64,000 bases of DNA from Hysterium pulicare CBS 123377 (GCA_000467715.1 AJFK01000028.1:78431-142430); one strand, 5' to 3'; positions 35,305-46,838 are shown, numbered from the stretch's first letter. Made by a program: numbers and translations. Notes: generated by a model from the letters alone, not told the origin.

Positions 35305-35804
35305 ATGCAACGAGACGAGGACAAGATGATCTCCGCTATTCTACTCATCATCATCACGATCTTCAGTCAGTAGCTCCTCCTTCCGTCCCAGCTATGCCCG
35401 GACGAAAGATTGCTAACACTTGGCTACAGTCCCACCCATCGGTGTCTTCATGGTGGCAGGATGTGGTGCTGATCTACTCATTAACATCCTCCTCACTCTT
35501 CTTGGGTATGTCTTCTCCCCTATTCATATTCTATAAACCCGAATCTCCCCTTCAGCATATTCCCATTCAGTTCTGCAAGCGGGATTCAAATCCTCATACC
35601 CAATCTTATAGGAAGATACGTTGCTAACATGCCAATAGATACTTCCCCGGCCACATCCACGCCTTCTACGTCGAGTACGTCTACTTCAAGCGACGCGACG
35701 AAGCCAGAACCGGAAACATTGTCGGCCAGGAAAGGACCGCGCCTGGTGTCTATTCGGAACGTGTGAATTATCCTAGGGGTTATGGAACCATTGCTACGAA
35801 TTGA
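35305..35804 (+). CDS. PMP3: Pmp3/UPF0057 small plasma-membrane proteolipid, 100 aa
   Basis: Small two-helix membrane protein of the RCI2/Pmp3 family, linked to cation and stress tolerance through membrane potential. Exons 35305-35365, 35430-35505 and 35639-35804. It reads MQRDEDKMISAILLIIITIF, IPPIGVFMVAGCGADLLINI, LLTLLGYFPGHIHAFYVEYV and YFKRRDEARTG. The PP..VF...GCG.DLLINI..T.LGY.PGHIHAFY pattern is diagnostic. Compared with the ~55-aa yeast protein it has a longer hydrophilic C-terminal tail (ERVNYPRGYGTIATN), common in filamentous fungi. An inner ATG (MISAIL) seven codons later could also serve as start. Confidence 0.93.
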
Positions 35805-36668
35805 AGGGCCAGCGGTCCATGAGCGGGTGTGATGAGAGATAAACGGAAGCTGGACGTAAAGACAATGCTGGGATCGTATTGAATCGGTATAATGATCGCA
35901 ATTGGCTCTTAGTAGTAGATAATGAGAATTGATACTAGCGAAGGGCTGGTGGGTTCTCAGGGGAAGTTTGCTGTTTTCGATATACGTGGGTAGTCAATAC
36001 CCAAAGTTGTCACGGTCTGGTTTCACTTTTTGATCTTGGTCTTATTACATCATCTGAGCTTTACCTGGTTTGATGTAATTAGTTGCAGGTATTCAAGGTT
36101 TATCAAGTACTGCCGCTAAACATTATCCTTTCCCTTTGAGTGAGATCTCGTAGAGCTCGGTGACCGGAAGAGAATATTTCCTTATTGAAGCGTTGCCTTG
36201 CGTTTGAGTTACATAAACTCCGAAAACCAAAGAAGAGGATTCCAAGCCACTAAGCGTGGCTTCTGAGATAGTTTCCAAAATGTCGCGTGTGGTAACCAGA
36301 AGCAGATCTTCCGGGAGGCTTAGTTACTCTCATGAACGTTGACTCTCTTGGAAAATCATAGCAAAAGCCTAACTTCTCGGAAGGAACGACCCTAGTATGG
36401 TTCTCCCTTTATTACCAGAATTGTTACAGGGGCTGAGCGTCTGAGATGATTTTGGAGTATCGCGTATATCAGATCCAAAGTAAACTGTCTTAGAAGCCGT
36501 ACGGGAATGCTGCAACAAACCGGACTGTAGATCGAATCGACTTCTTTCTGTTTTCGTATACATATCGTACAGAACGTGCCCAATATGAATCCAAATATTT
36601 TGTTTCAGTAAACCCAATATGTTACAACGCAGTTACATCCGAACCCTCCATAACACATCTCACCTCCC
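35805..36668. other. intergenic between convergent genes, nothing recognised
   Basis: About 0.86 kb, AT-rich, with only short frames of no recognisable content. Confidence 0.45.
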
Positions 36669-37461
36669 TCACCTCTTCTTCCCCTTCCTATTCCCCCTCC
36701 TATCCACTCCCCTCCCACCCCCATGCACCTTCGCCCCACCAACCCCCAACGCCGCCCTCTGCTTCATATAATTCCTAACCACATTCTCCACACTCCCGCG
36801 ATCATGTTTCGGTTTCCTCAGATACGTCAACCGCGCCCTCCTCGCCCTCTTCGCCTTCCTCTGCACAACCTCAATCCCCTCCACATTCGGACTATACACC
36901 TTATACCACATCTCCACCCCGACTCTCGTCAACTGCCCGCGGAGAAGAATCGCGGTGTCGATCCCGCATCGTCGGATGTTCATGCAGATGCCGGCGAAGG
37001 GATCCCCGGTGCGTTGGCGGATTAGCAGGATGTCGCCTACGCGTGCGGCTTCGGGGTTTGATTTTGCGAAGAGGCGCGTGCGGGCGCCGGTGGGGTCGAG
37101 CGTGCTGATTTGCGATTGGGAGATTATGGAGATGGGGTCGTAGCAGGTTTTGCGGGTTGAGGACGGGGGGTTGAAGATGGGGATTTCTTTTGGGAGGGTT
37201 TGGCGCGGTTGTTCTGGTGGTGAGGAGGTTAGTTGTGGATAACTCGGAATATGGAAGATGTATTTTTCTTGGAAATGGGAGGGTAGGGGATAAGATGGTT
37301 GGTTGATAGGATGGGTTGGTCGTACTTAGTAAGTCTCTCGGTGGTGGTTTCCAGGCCCAGATGTCGGATGCAAAGCGGCGCTGTTCTTTGCAGGCTCGAG
37401 AGTGACGTATTAAGGGTTTTAGACGGGCCAGTGGCCGTGTTGAGGGGCATAATGTTGCCAT
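36669..37461 (-). CDS. mitochondrial ribosomal protein bL19m
   Basis: Large-subunit mitoribosomal protein of the bacterial L19 family (yeast Img1). Exons 37326-37461 and 36669-37213 give 226 aa. The N-terminus is a basic targeting sequence (MATLCPSTRPLARLKPLIRH, then CKEQRRFASD). The L19 core follows: ARVGDILLIRQRTGDPFAGI, CMNIRRCGIDTAILLRGQLT and GVEMWYKVYSPNVEGIEVVQ, matching the family's GD.V.V...G......F.G......G...T...R pattern with the terminal IEVV.R. The C-terminus is a very basic extension (RKAKRARRARLTYLRKPKHD) ending in a Gly/Arg-rich tail. The ATG upstream of the targeting peptide was chosen because the alternative frame (37450) is out of register with exon 2. Confidence 0.9.
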
Positions 37462-38145
37462 TGTTGGGTTGTGAAGTTTGGAACGTCTTCTTGAGGATAC
37501 GAAAATGAGGTTGGTATTTTGGATGACTAAGCCACTACCTCGAAGCACCCCCTTTTCGGGTTAGTAGATCTGCTTCCATCGCGTGAAATCCAACATGAGA
37601 CGAAGCTACAGATGTGATGGAGGGATTGATACAATTCTTGAGTCCAAAGCAGAACACATTCTAGAAAATGCAATACGAAAAGTTTGTGCTATGTATGACG
37701 CTGCTGTGGTCTGATTTCCGCTGGCACACGCAAGCACGCCCTGCACATCAATGATGGACAAAAGCCTGTATTAATATACACTAAACCGCCGTCTTCAAAG
37801 ACAGTTGAGAGAATCCTTGAAGTTCTCCAATAGTCTCCCGAAATCAAGCAACCCCTTGTGCTTCGCTCCAGGGCATCAGCTTACGGCGCGACCATAAAAC
37901 ACCATGCTTGGAAGCTGCAGAGAGAGAGATCAAGACCTCTAATTACCCCAGGAACTAGTTCCCTAGGATACTGCATGTCCTTTTGGGCCAAAGCCTCCGA
38001 TTGTCGCCAAACTTCCAGTTGGAAACCTGTAATTCCATGCAGAACGCCGTTTAAACCCAATGCAAAAATATTATGCTGACTCAAATGACGCCATTGCAAT
38101 GCTTTTGATTCGCACCCAGCCTCTCAAGTGAGAGCTCGGTTGATG
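37462..38145. other. intergenic, nmrA 3' side and bL19m promoter
   Basis: No gene recognised. Complementary 72-73-codon frames at 37858-38099 have no motif. Confidence 0.45.
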
Positions 38146-39288
38146 TTAAATGTTGACAGGGAATTCGAAATGGTCTGATTCCCGCTTCGGCGTCTCATAG
38201 TCGTCCATCCAAGTTTGACCATTCGCCATCTCCTCGACGGGGAAGACTTCGCGCGCATACTCTTCCATATCACGAGGCGCTTCCCAGAGCTCCAGCGCTG
38301 TTGATGTGCAGTCTTTCTCAAGGTCCGGACCGAAATAGGGGGCGGAGTTTTTGCCGAGCGTCTCCTCCAGCGCAGCGAGATGTTCCCGATATCCAATGGG
38401 CACGGGCACAGAAATCTGAATGGGACCACGGCGATAGCGTACAGATCTTCCAAGTCCGCGACTGAACGCTTTGCAAACTTCCTTTGGTGTCAACTCCGAA
38501 TATGCTAGAGGCACGCTAGTCGGGATTTAAGTTAGCAGGATGCAATCATGAGGTGTCGACTCGCTTAGACGGTAGAAAAGGCTTCATAGACTGGTGGAAG
38601 TACCAGGCGGATAGATGGTGTGAGCGAAAAGCGGGGATGATGCAAAATACGCTTACCGTTTACCAGCCCATTTTCTCGGGCCCTCTTTGAAGAGTTGCAG
38701 TACCGCCGGACCGACGTCATGCTCAGAATCCAGCCACGGAAGAGGAAGATCGGGGTGGAATGGCGCTTGCCACACAAAACTGCCATCCGCTTGCAGTTCC
38801 ATGCGGAATAGTGGGTAATCGAGGCTGGTGAAGTTGTTATGGTAGATGCCGCAGTATACAAATGTCGCCGGAAGCCCGATTTGACGGATGTAATTTTCGA
38901 CGGTGAACTTTTGCGACCAAAAAGGTAGTGGTCTCCAATCCTTAGCGAACACGGAGTGATCTGGCATACTGCTGTAGATGTAGTGTTGGATGCCAGCCTT
39001 CTTTGCCGCATCGGCAAGTGATCGGCCTATGGCAACTTCATCCCCCCAATGCGTCGTGTTGATAAATGCCACCTGTGCATTTTTGAACAAGGTTTCCAGG
39101 AATTTGCGGTCCTCTAGATGCCCGATGAAGACGGTAACGTTGGGTAGATTCGAGAGCTCTTCGGCCACAATGCCATTCTTATCGCGCATCTGAGCTCGTA
39201 CGTGCCATCCTACTGCAGACGCGACGCGAACAAAACTTGCCGACTGGCGTCCGTTGCTGTTGATGGTCACCACCGTCTTGCACGGCAT
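38146..39288 (-). CDS. nmrA: NmrA, negative regulator of nitrogen metabolite repression
   Basis: Rossmann-fold NAD(P)-sensing regulator that binds the GATA activator AreA/Nit2 and dampens nitrogen-catabolic transcription. Exons 38657-39288 and 38146-38515 with a 141-bp intron give 333 aa. The dinucleotide loop is INSNGRQSASFVRVASAVGW (the N..GR.A pattern of true NmrA rather than generic NmrA-like reductases). It is followed by HVRAQMRDKNG, NTTHWGDEVAIGRSLADAAK, HYIYSSMPDHS, KFTVENYIRQIGLPATFVY and WLDSEHDVGPAVLQLFKEGP. The C-terminal helix region includes DMEEYAREVFPVEEMANGQT. Length and motif order follow the Aspergillus/Neurospora NmrA/Nmr1 proteins closely. A GATAAG site (39473-39478) lies 185 bases upstream of the ATG. 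Confidence 0.93.
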
Positions 39289-40837
39289 CCGGAGAGATGA
39301 AGTGAATGGTTGATCTGGCGGGTAGTCAAGAAAGATTAATATAGAATTTATGTCTCAATCAAGGCTTCAAGACCCGGCAAGGATGAGATGAAGGTGTCCG
39401 GAGATTTTGTCGCACACTAGACGGAGATGGTGGAGGGAGGTGCGTCGAAATAGCGAAGAGAATGAGGGCCAAGATAAGGTGAAAGTCTTGTTGGAGCGTC
39501 GAAAGCAGTCTAGGAAGAAAGTGATAACGTGGTGTAACACTTCAGCAATTGACCCGAAGAAGTGGTTTGTCGGTGTGCTAGGGAGGTATCTTAAGGGAGG
39601 CACGTGCGGAGGTAGCGTAACAAAGAGTCACAATTGCGAGTCCTACAATGAAAGCAGGAACGAAAGCACGTGAGCATAGGTATGCACGGTCGGGTAGTAG
39701 TGGGTCGGACGGCAACCTTTGTAGGAGTGCCTCATTTGTTGCCCGAGACCTGGGAAGCAGCCGATGTTTAAGAGTTGGTTGCTGGACAATGGAGTGAAAT
39801 GACGAATGCGCCGGAGAATCAGGAGAAAGTCAACCAGAGACCGCCATCCTGTGCCATAATAAGAGCCTTGATCGAGCTCGTTTCCTCGTCCTAGCAAACG
39901 ATGCTCCAGCAATTACCTAATAGTAGCAATGTTGGGACGAATTGGAGAAGGTGCCAGGAGCAGGCAGCCAGGCCGCTGGCGTTCCAGCAGCTTCGGCTGC
40001 CAGCAACCAGAAGTACTTTTCGTAATAGGGACGGATGCTAACTGCGACATATTAGTATCAAAACGGTAGCTTTCTCCAGGGAACGACGACGCCGGCCGTG
40101 ATGCAGACGATGGCGGGGATAGGTTAGAAGACGACAGCTTGACGTGATGCGGGGAAGACATCATCAATGCCACCGCCTGTTCTTTTGGCCATAAGGTGTG
40201 GACGCCTTTGATTCTGAGCGGTGCCCAGGTGGACGATTGCAGCAACGTCCCATCAAGCTTTGAGTCAACATCATGCAACCCGCCGAGTGTCAAGGGAGAT
40301 GAACGGCGACGGTGCGATTGTTCAGGGGTGGTGGAGAATTTCCATTCCATCTCGTCCTTGGCAATACTTAGGCTTTACTAATAGCTTCGTCGGCACGAGT
40401 TCAACAAAAACTTCACTCGAAAGTGCATCACGGCATGAATCCGACTTTGCAGTGGGCTGATCATCTTGCTCCAAGCATTGGAATGGCGCTTCTATCAAAC
40501 GCTTTTCTATCTTTTGGGTGGACTTCTATTATGCATCTTCTAACCTTGAATGCATCTTAACACCCGGCATGCTGAACTCTGATGGTCTTCCGGCGACCGG
40601 CGCAAAGCGGCCCTAGAGGTCTGCCAATGCACGAGTCAAGATAGCAAGGGCATCTATATACATTAAAGATGATGCTGGCTGCATCCTGCACCAGCGGAAC
40701 TGGATTCTCGCAAAGCCATCCCGAAGAATAGTCGCAAAATCACGCCGCAGCCACGTTCTCCAGATTTACCCCAAATGGGTTCACGCTGCATTATCTCGTG
40801 AGCCACATTACCCGCAGGAGGCCGAAAACTCGCCAAG
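39289..40837. other. 1.5-kb intergenic between nmrA and the asparaginase gene
   Basis: Contains GATAAG at 39473-39478 and GATAAC at 39523-39528, candidate GATA-factor sites in the nmrA promoter. A 145-codon Ser/Pro-rich frame (39913-40350 -) shows no family motif and is not called. The rest is unassigned. Confidence 0.45.
39473..39528 (+). promoter_or_regulatory. candidate GATA-factor sites upstream of nmrA
   Basis: AGATAAGG at 39472-39479 matches the HGATAR consensus of AreA-type zinc-finger activators, and a weaker GATAAC follows 45 bases further upstream. Single GATA sites occur often by chance, so this is suggestive only. Confidence 0.35.
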
Positions 40838-43074
40838 TCAGCCAGTCGTAACGCCAGCAAGCTTCCACACAGAGCCGTCAGAAGAGGCATGCAGCCTTGC
40901 AGCAGTCATCTCTTCCGTATGGAGATGGGCCCCAGCGTCCATCAAAATCTGCACATGATCTTTCAACCCCGCATGCGCCGCTAGAAATAGCGGCGTGTGG
41001 CCGTCTCGATTGCGCAAATGTACTGATGCTCCTTGAGTGAGAAAGTCTTGCAGGATTTCGACCTTCGGTCCGGTCGCCGCTAGGTGCTGTAGAGAGAAAA
41101 AAAAGTGAGCATATGTATGTACCACAAACGCACGAACGCAATCTTGCATCATCAAGGTACATCCAGGGGTTTCCAGACTGTCGGTGTGCTCGTCGATAAG
41201 CCAGCATGGTACTTCGCCAATGTTGTATTGTCCAGTCTGATGGGCCCGTATCGTGCGATGGCCGTCGGCTTTCAATTCTGACAGTGTCTTTCAAAGATAA
41301 TGTCGTTGCGCTGTCTCGCGGTGAGAGGTCAAAGTTTTCTAATATCTAAGAGCACAACGCATCTCCGATACCGGCTCATTGACAGAACCTCGTACTCCAG
41401 ATTGGATTGGATAGTAGGGCAGACAGCCGAAGTACAGCGTGGTATGGTGACCGTCCAGGGTAATCAATAAGTTCCACAGTACTTGCTGACATGACTTTTC
41501 AGAAGAATTGAATGAGAACTTACGACAGGTGTTGAGAGATTGTAGTCGGCATCGTTCAACAGCCATCTAGGCTCCCCTCTAATAATATCCCTAACCCCCT
41601 GCAAATCACCCGCTTGGATAGAGTATCCGAGTGCGGTCAAGCTAGACAGTTCTGGGGTAAGAGTGCCGCTCTTGGGATGTTCGAAGTGCGTTCGAGTGGA
41701 TTCCGTCAGCTCGCCGCGGATGGAAACTGACATCCGCTTCGATACTTCTTCTGGTGTAGAGCTTGGCAATGCTAGAAGGTAAGCTAACTTGGTCAGTGCC
41801 GCTTCAGATGTCAGATCCTGTCCAAACACAACTCCAGCTCGACCCAAAACAGTTGCAGGAGCATACAGTTGGCTGACGCTGCCGCTCAAGCACTGAGTCA
41901 CATTGACGATAACGATTCCCCTCTTAACTGCATCTGCTAGGATCCTCGTCATTGCCGAATCGGGGCCTCCCGGAGTGTTGCCGGCTCCAAAAGTTTCCAG
42001 GACCAGTCCTTTAAGACCGTCCAGCCGAAGTACTGCATCCACCATTTCAGGCTTCATTCCTGGAAAGATACGAAGACATGCCACATGTGCTGTATCTAAC
42101 TTCGTTTGTATGCTGAAAGGATGTACTATCGTGGGCCGGTACACAAGATTCCACTGGACGTTGGTGCGGAGGGATGATATGGTGGCCAGGGGTGGGAGAT
42201 TGGGGCTCGCAAATGCTGCAAATTCATCCGCAGAGACCTTTGTCGCTCGATTGCCCCTGAAGAGCTTAAAATTGAAGAATAGGCACACCTCTGGAATCAT
42301 GAAGTGGCCTGCAATGATGAGCGAGCCCAACAAATTGTCTTGAGCATCATTTTGTAGCTCCATCATGGGTGCTTGAGACCCTGTAAGGATAACCGGCTTA
42401 CCTAGATTCTGGAGCATGAAGCTGAGTGCGGACGAGGTGTATGCTAAGGAGTCGGTTCCGTGTAGTACGACAAAACCATCAAAAAGTTGATAATTCCGGG
42501 AGACGGACTGTGCGATGTGGTCCCATCCAGCCGCATCGATAGAGCTGCTGTCCAGAAGTTCCTCGAATTCGAGGACCGAGTACCGGACGCGACGATCGTA
42601 TGTACTGATAGGTGTCCTCAAGCTCTGGACAGCTTTACGGGTGCCTTTATCGTCGATGACGATTTCTAGAGGCTCAGGGTAAGACCCATCATTAAATGAA
42701 GGCCGGGGAGCTAATCCAGCTTTCAAGAATCCTTTGGCCTGTTGGAACGTCAGATGTTCTGCAACAATTTCCAGGTCCACTTCAAGATGCGAACACGCTT
42801 TTAAGCGTGTCGCCGAAACCAACCCATCTATGTAGACGGACGGTACCGAATTATGGAGGTTACAGGAAAAGCCACGATCTATTTCACCAACGTGGTATGG
42901 AATGAAGTATGCTTACTGGAACAAGCCCATCTTCTGATCGCCTCATACATATCGTTCCTCCTATTGATATCATGAGCAAGGGCGATGAGATCGAAACTTG
43001 GAGTTCGTCGACGTACCGGTTATTATGATTAGCACGCGAGATTCAGGTAACTGAAGTTCAGGAAATGGATCCAT
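40838..43074 (-). CDS. L-asparaginase with C-terminal ankyrin repeats, 521 aa
   Basis: Hydrolyses asparagine to aspartate and ammonium; cytosolic type, no signal peptide. Exons 43017-43074, 42917-42960, 41524-42738 and 40838-41086. The first catalytic Thr motif is rebuilt across a splice (VLIIIT-GGTICMRRSEDGLV). The second is DGFVVLHGTDSLAYTSSALS (TD pair), then PVILTGSQAPMMELQNDAQD, and LVLETFGAGNTPGGPDSA in the C-terminal lobe. After ~residue 410 come ankyrin repeats: HLAATGPKVEILQDFLTQGA and RNRDGHTPLFLAAHAGLKDH. The last intron (41087-41523) is 437 bases, long for this genome, and lies between TPV and HLAATG inside an ankyrin repeat. Another unrecognised exon there is possible but not needed for frame. 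GATAAG is 185 bases upstream. Adjacent to nmrA on the same strand. Confidence 0.92.
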
Positions 43075-44034
43075 ATCCCAAGCCAGGCGCCCAGGCATAT
43101 GAGAAGACGTTATCTTAACAATCGGAAATTCTCGGTAAGTGATGATTAGGGTATCGGAAACGGGGAAGGTCAAAGTCTACTCGGATGACCTAGAGAAACA
43201 AGAAAGCCTTAGCAAACGAGAATGAAAGTGCGACTTGCCGTTCCATTTTAGCAAAGTGGATAAGTGAGCACAGTTTTAGGCTTTTCTTTGTTGCGCGAAA
43301 AGCCGGCGCGTTGTGAAAGAGTGATGCGTTTACACTACTTCTGGGCCACGTCCCTGGGTCAGCTCGGGCCGGTGTCGAGCTAGGCAATGGCTAGGGACGA
43401 ATGATTAGGAAGTGTGGTCCACATCGTGAAATCTGTTACCCCTTCAAAACTGAAAAGTTCCACTGCAAAGCTTGCACAAGTCAGCAGATATTTCTAGTGC
43501 TTGGTGTTGGTGAGTAGTGAAGGCCATTGTCGGCTGTTGATGAAAGAAGAGTCGCGGCGACAGTTCATGACGACAGAGCCCACCTTTTTGCCTGCCTCGT
43601 CCAAGGTTAGGAGCTATGCCTCTTCAACCATCTACAAACCACGCAACAAGAAAGCCAACGAAGGACAGATTTGAATAAACCCAGTTCAAGATTTCCACTA
43701 TGATTGATGTACCAGTTAATATGAGAGCCTTTAGCATCGAACCCTCAAAGGTACCTTGGACAATAACCTCAATGTCGACATTATGAAGCAGAAGACTGCG
43801 ATGGGTATCATTATTTGTCGTACTACTGACTTTTATAGTATCCGAATCTTCCGACATAGCCCTCATTCATATGCCACTTTCCGGATGCCCTCCAGGATGG
43901 CAACTTGCTTTGATGCATTTTCCAGAGCCTAAATCAGCTTTGTCCGCTGACAGCAAAGCAGTTGGTAGGTGTAGACCCATCCTGCGAAAACGACGAATTC
44001 TGACACCCGTGTGGACGAGCAAAAGCACCAGATC
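43075..44034. other. intergenic, asparaginase promoter; possible small membrane ORF
   Basis: GATAAG at 43259-43264 is a candidate nitrogen-regulatory site. An 80-codon frame at 43624-43866 (-) begins with ATG and ends in a hydrophobic stretch (SFVGFLVAWFVDG). It could be a small membrane protein, but nothing else supports it. Confidence 0.35.
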
Positions 44035-45198
44035 CTAGGGAACAAACTCCAAGCGTGCTTTCTTTGCCTCTCGCTCATGTTTCGCGTCGCTCTGCCTTTT
44101 CTTTTCCAGCGTCTTGATCTCTTCCCAATGAGCCTTCACCCATTCTAGTACTTCCGCTTCTTGGTTTCTATCCAGGCCAATTCCACTTTCCACTACCCAG
44201 ATGGGCCTAGCTTCCGGATTCAGCTGTGGTTCGGTTCTTATGCGTAGACGACTATCTTCGAAGTCGACCCAGGCTTTGAGCCCCTTGATTACCAACCCAA
44301 GACGATTGCCCTCGAGGGGTAGCAAGTCCTTGATCCGGTCCCAAAGCGATGTTTCTCTTTCCTGAATCCGGTGTGCTCGCGTTTTGTTCTCGTACTCTTC
44401 TTGTTTCTCAAACGTAGTGAGAGCTTCTGACAGAACTTCTTCACGAGTCCAGTCTCGGTTGGTAGTTGGCGGGAGTGAATTTTTCCAATCTTCGATGAAC
44501 CGGCGATACATGCCTCTCTTATTCATGCGTTGTCTGTCGTTGGATTTTTCCGTCCTTTCCTTTATGATGAAGTGGCTGAAGAAACGACCATTTGCGACCC
44601 ATTCGAATAGCTCGTTCTCGTCTTGGAAGCCCTCGTTGTACTTCTCCGCGTCGAGTCCCAAGAACCGCAATACGGATGTGGGGTCGTCTGTCAAGAAAAT
44701 CATGCTTGCTTTGCGATTGTTTGTTTCAATCTCTTCTACGCGGACATGCAGTCCCTTGTCATTCGCCGTAAGACCTAAAGATCGATGGGCGACGCCAATG
44801 ATTTGGAGGAGATCAGAATATGAGTTCATAAAGTACTCCCATTTGAGGCGCCCGTCGTGGCAGACGTGAACGTCTACTTGAACGTATGCGTTATCCTCGT
44901 GTGGATGAGGGACTGCATAACTACAAGTCACTCCGTTCTTCACGTGTCTTACAGCGTGAAGCTCTTTGGCGACATCATCGGGCGTAGACATGTGGCTGGG
45001 ATCTTCAACAAGAAAATCGATATCCCCGTGGTCTGATTTGCCCGGCGCCTCACGAGGAGTTGCCACAGTCCCATAAAACTGATGAAGGATTTTAGTGATG
45101 TTGCTTTTGAGCTCCTTGTATACGCTGGTCTGCATGCGAGGAACATTCAGAGGTTGGGAGCCATTGGGTCCAGGTGTAGAGAAGGCGAGACCCCCCAT
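44035..45198 (-). CDS. nucleotidyltransferase-fold protein of unknown function, 387 aa
   Basis: Single exon. The frame is open to 45327 but begins there with TTG; the first ATG (45198) gives MGGLAFSTPGPNGSQPLNVP. The N-terminal part resembles a minimal nucleotidyltransferase domain: YGTVATPREAPGKSDHGDID followed by FLV, with the hD-h-D pattern GDIDFLV, and later YVQVDVHVC which could supply the third carboxylate. The middle has KGLHVRVEEIE and SVLRFLGLD. The C-terminus is charged and helical and ends in a Lys/Arg-rich segment (HEREAKKARLEFVP). No known tRNA-, poly(A)- or oligoadenylate-synthase signature is visible, so the substrate is unknown. Length and domain order suggest a conserved fungal family. 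Confidence 0.7.
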   Translation of the reverse strand: MGGLAFSTPGPNGSQPLNVPRMQTSVYKELKSNITKILHQFYGTVATPREAPGKSDHGDIDFLVEDPSHMSTPDDVAKELHAVRHVKNGVTCSYAVPHPHEDNAYVQVDVHVCHDGRLKWEYFMNSYSDLLQIIGVAHRSLGLTANDKGLHVRVEEIETNNRKASMIFLTDDPTSVLRFLGLDAEKYNEGFQDENELFEWVANGRFFSHFIIKERTEKSNDRQRMNKRGMYRRFIEDWKNSLPPTTNRDWTREEVLSEALTTFEKQEEYENKTRAHRIQERETSLWDRIKDLLPLEGNRLGLVIKGLKAWVDFEDSRLRIRTEPQLNPEARPIWVVESGIGLDRNQEAEVLEWVKAHWEEIKTLEKKRQSDAKHEREAKKARLEFVP

Positions 45199-45716
45199 AG
45201 TGCCGTGTATCCAACGTTTCAACGAGGCGCGAAGAGAGCAGGAAAGTTCCTGTGGACTTCCGAATGAACAGGCAGGTTTGGCTGCTAGAAATCCAGAGAA
45301 ACTGCAAGAGGCAAGTTGATCAATCAAACTTCACCGTCCTTCAGAGGGCGTGTCAATCATGAGCATCGCAAAGCGCGGGCACAAAGCCATCTTTGTGCTA
45401 CGTCGGGAGACAGCAACGACTCGTGAAGCAAAGCTGACTCATGGACACAAAAGCAAGAACGAACCATGGAAAAGACTTGAGGGCTGAAGACTGCGGAGAA
45501 ACGTTCAGCCCTGCCGTGCAGGAGCTGCACTAGTTGTTTACTAGTGACGACACCCCTGCCGAAATTTTGGAGCTCGCATCCCTGCATGCACCAGAAATTC
45601 ACGAGCCCCAACAAGAATTCGCCCGCTGTTATCTTCTTCAACACTTCTCCTCTACACCACTTGACCTTTTCACATGTCACACATCATTCTCTCTATTCTC
45701 ACCTTCTATTGACACC
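45199..45716. promoter_or_regulatory. divergent region between the nucleotidyltransferase-like and NAP/SET genes
   Basis: 518 bases between outward-facing starts. Frames in it are shadows. A C/T-rich tract (45630-45710) precedes the NAP/SET start. Confidence 0.4.
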
Positions 45717-46838
45717 ATGACTGCCCCATCTTCTGAGGACGTCTTAGCCCGCTTCGAGGAACTTACAACGCTTGAAGCCGAATACGAAGACGCCGAACTC
45801 GAAATAAGTATGGTTCAATAGCATTTTACTGCTGTGCTCAGGCTTTGCTAATATGAGATCACTGCGCAGTCAAAAAGTCCAATGCGCTCACAAAACCACT
45901 CTACAAGAAGCGCGCAGCTGTCATCGCCAAAATTCCCCATTTCTGGGCCCTGGTCTTCGAGGAGTGCCCTCCAGAGGTTGACAACTTTATTCAGCCATCA
46001 GACTCAAAAGTATTCGCCGAGTGCCTTGACAGCCTTGATGTCACGCGCTTCGAGATCGACGACCCTAAGGGCTCACCGCGCAGCTTCTCAATCAAATTCG
46101 GATTTACGCCAAATGAATACTTTGAAGATACATCGTTAGAGAAGAAGTTCTGGTTTAGACACGCGATTGATGGCTGGGCAGGTCTTGTGTCTGAGCCTGT
46201 CAAAATTCACTGGAAGAAGGGCAAGGACCTTACAGGAGGCATCACCGACGCCGCCGTCCAGTTGTGGGAGGCCAAGAAGAAATTAGCCGGAGTCGCAAAC
46301 GGAAATGCAAAGGCTAAAGAAAAGTCTCTGCCAGAATTTGAAGCCCTGACGAAAAAGATGGAACAGATCGAAGACGAGGCCCTGAGCTTCTTTGCGTGGT
46401 TTGGGTTTGTCTCAAGCTTCAGATACGTCACTGCAGAGGAATCGGAGAAGGCCCGCCAAGTAGAGGCTGAACAAATGGAAAGGAGAAAGAACGGAGAAAT
46501 GGTTGAGGAAGAGCCTGAAAATGATGTGGATGAAGACCCTCAACAAACGGAAGTCTTCCTTCAGGGAGATGAGCTTGCGACAATCATCGCCGAAGATATG
46601 TGGCCTTCTGCTATCAGATACTTCAGTATGTTGAATATTTTCAGTATTCAAGGAGGCCTCTGGCTAATTGCATGGTGCAGAGCAAGCCCACGACGTGGAT
46701 GATGAGGAATTATCAGATCTCGAGGTCGAAGACTTCGACGATGACGACAGCGATGGCGAAATCGACATCAGAGCGCTTGTTGGCAAAGGCAAGAAGAGCT
46801 CGAGCGGTTCACCTCCTCCAAAAAAGCGTAAGACCTGA
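45717..46838 (+). CDS. NAP-family histone chaperone (SET/TAF-I, Vps75-like), 334 aa
   Basis: Histone chaperone with the dimeric NAP earmuff fold, expected in the nucleus. Exons 45717-45807, 45870-46625 and 46681-46838. The dimerisation helix is LARFEELTTLEAEYEDAELE, then NALTKPLYKKRAAVIAKIPH and FWALVFEECPPEV, the hallmark of the SET/NAP entry into the earmuff. FSIKFGFTPNEYFEDTSLEK and KIHWKKGKDLTG (the family's W..G..L) follow, then SFFAWFGF and ELATIIAEDMWPSAIRYF. The last exon encodes an acidic tail (DDEELSDLEVEDFDDDDSDG) and a basic end PPPKKRKT that looks like a nuclear localisation signal. It is placed with SET rather than Nap1 because of length and the short loop. Confidence 0.9.

Noticed and set aside
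35560-35620. tRNA-like GGATTCAAATCC segment in the Pmp3 second intron
   Set aside because: No matching acceptor stem, D-arm or anticodon arm could be drawn around it.
39913-40350. 145-codon Ser/Pro-rich frame on the minus strand
   Set aside because: No recognisable domain, no neighbouring exon, and composition explained by C/G-rich low complexity.
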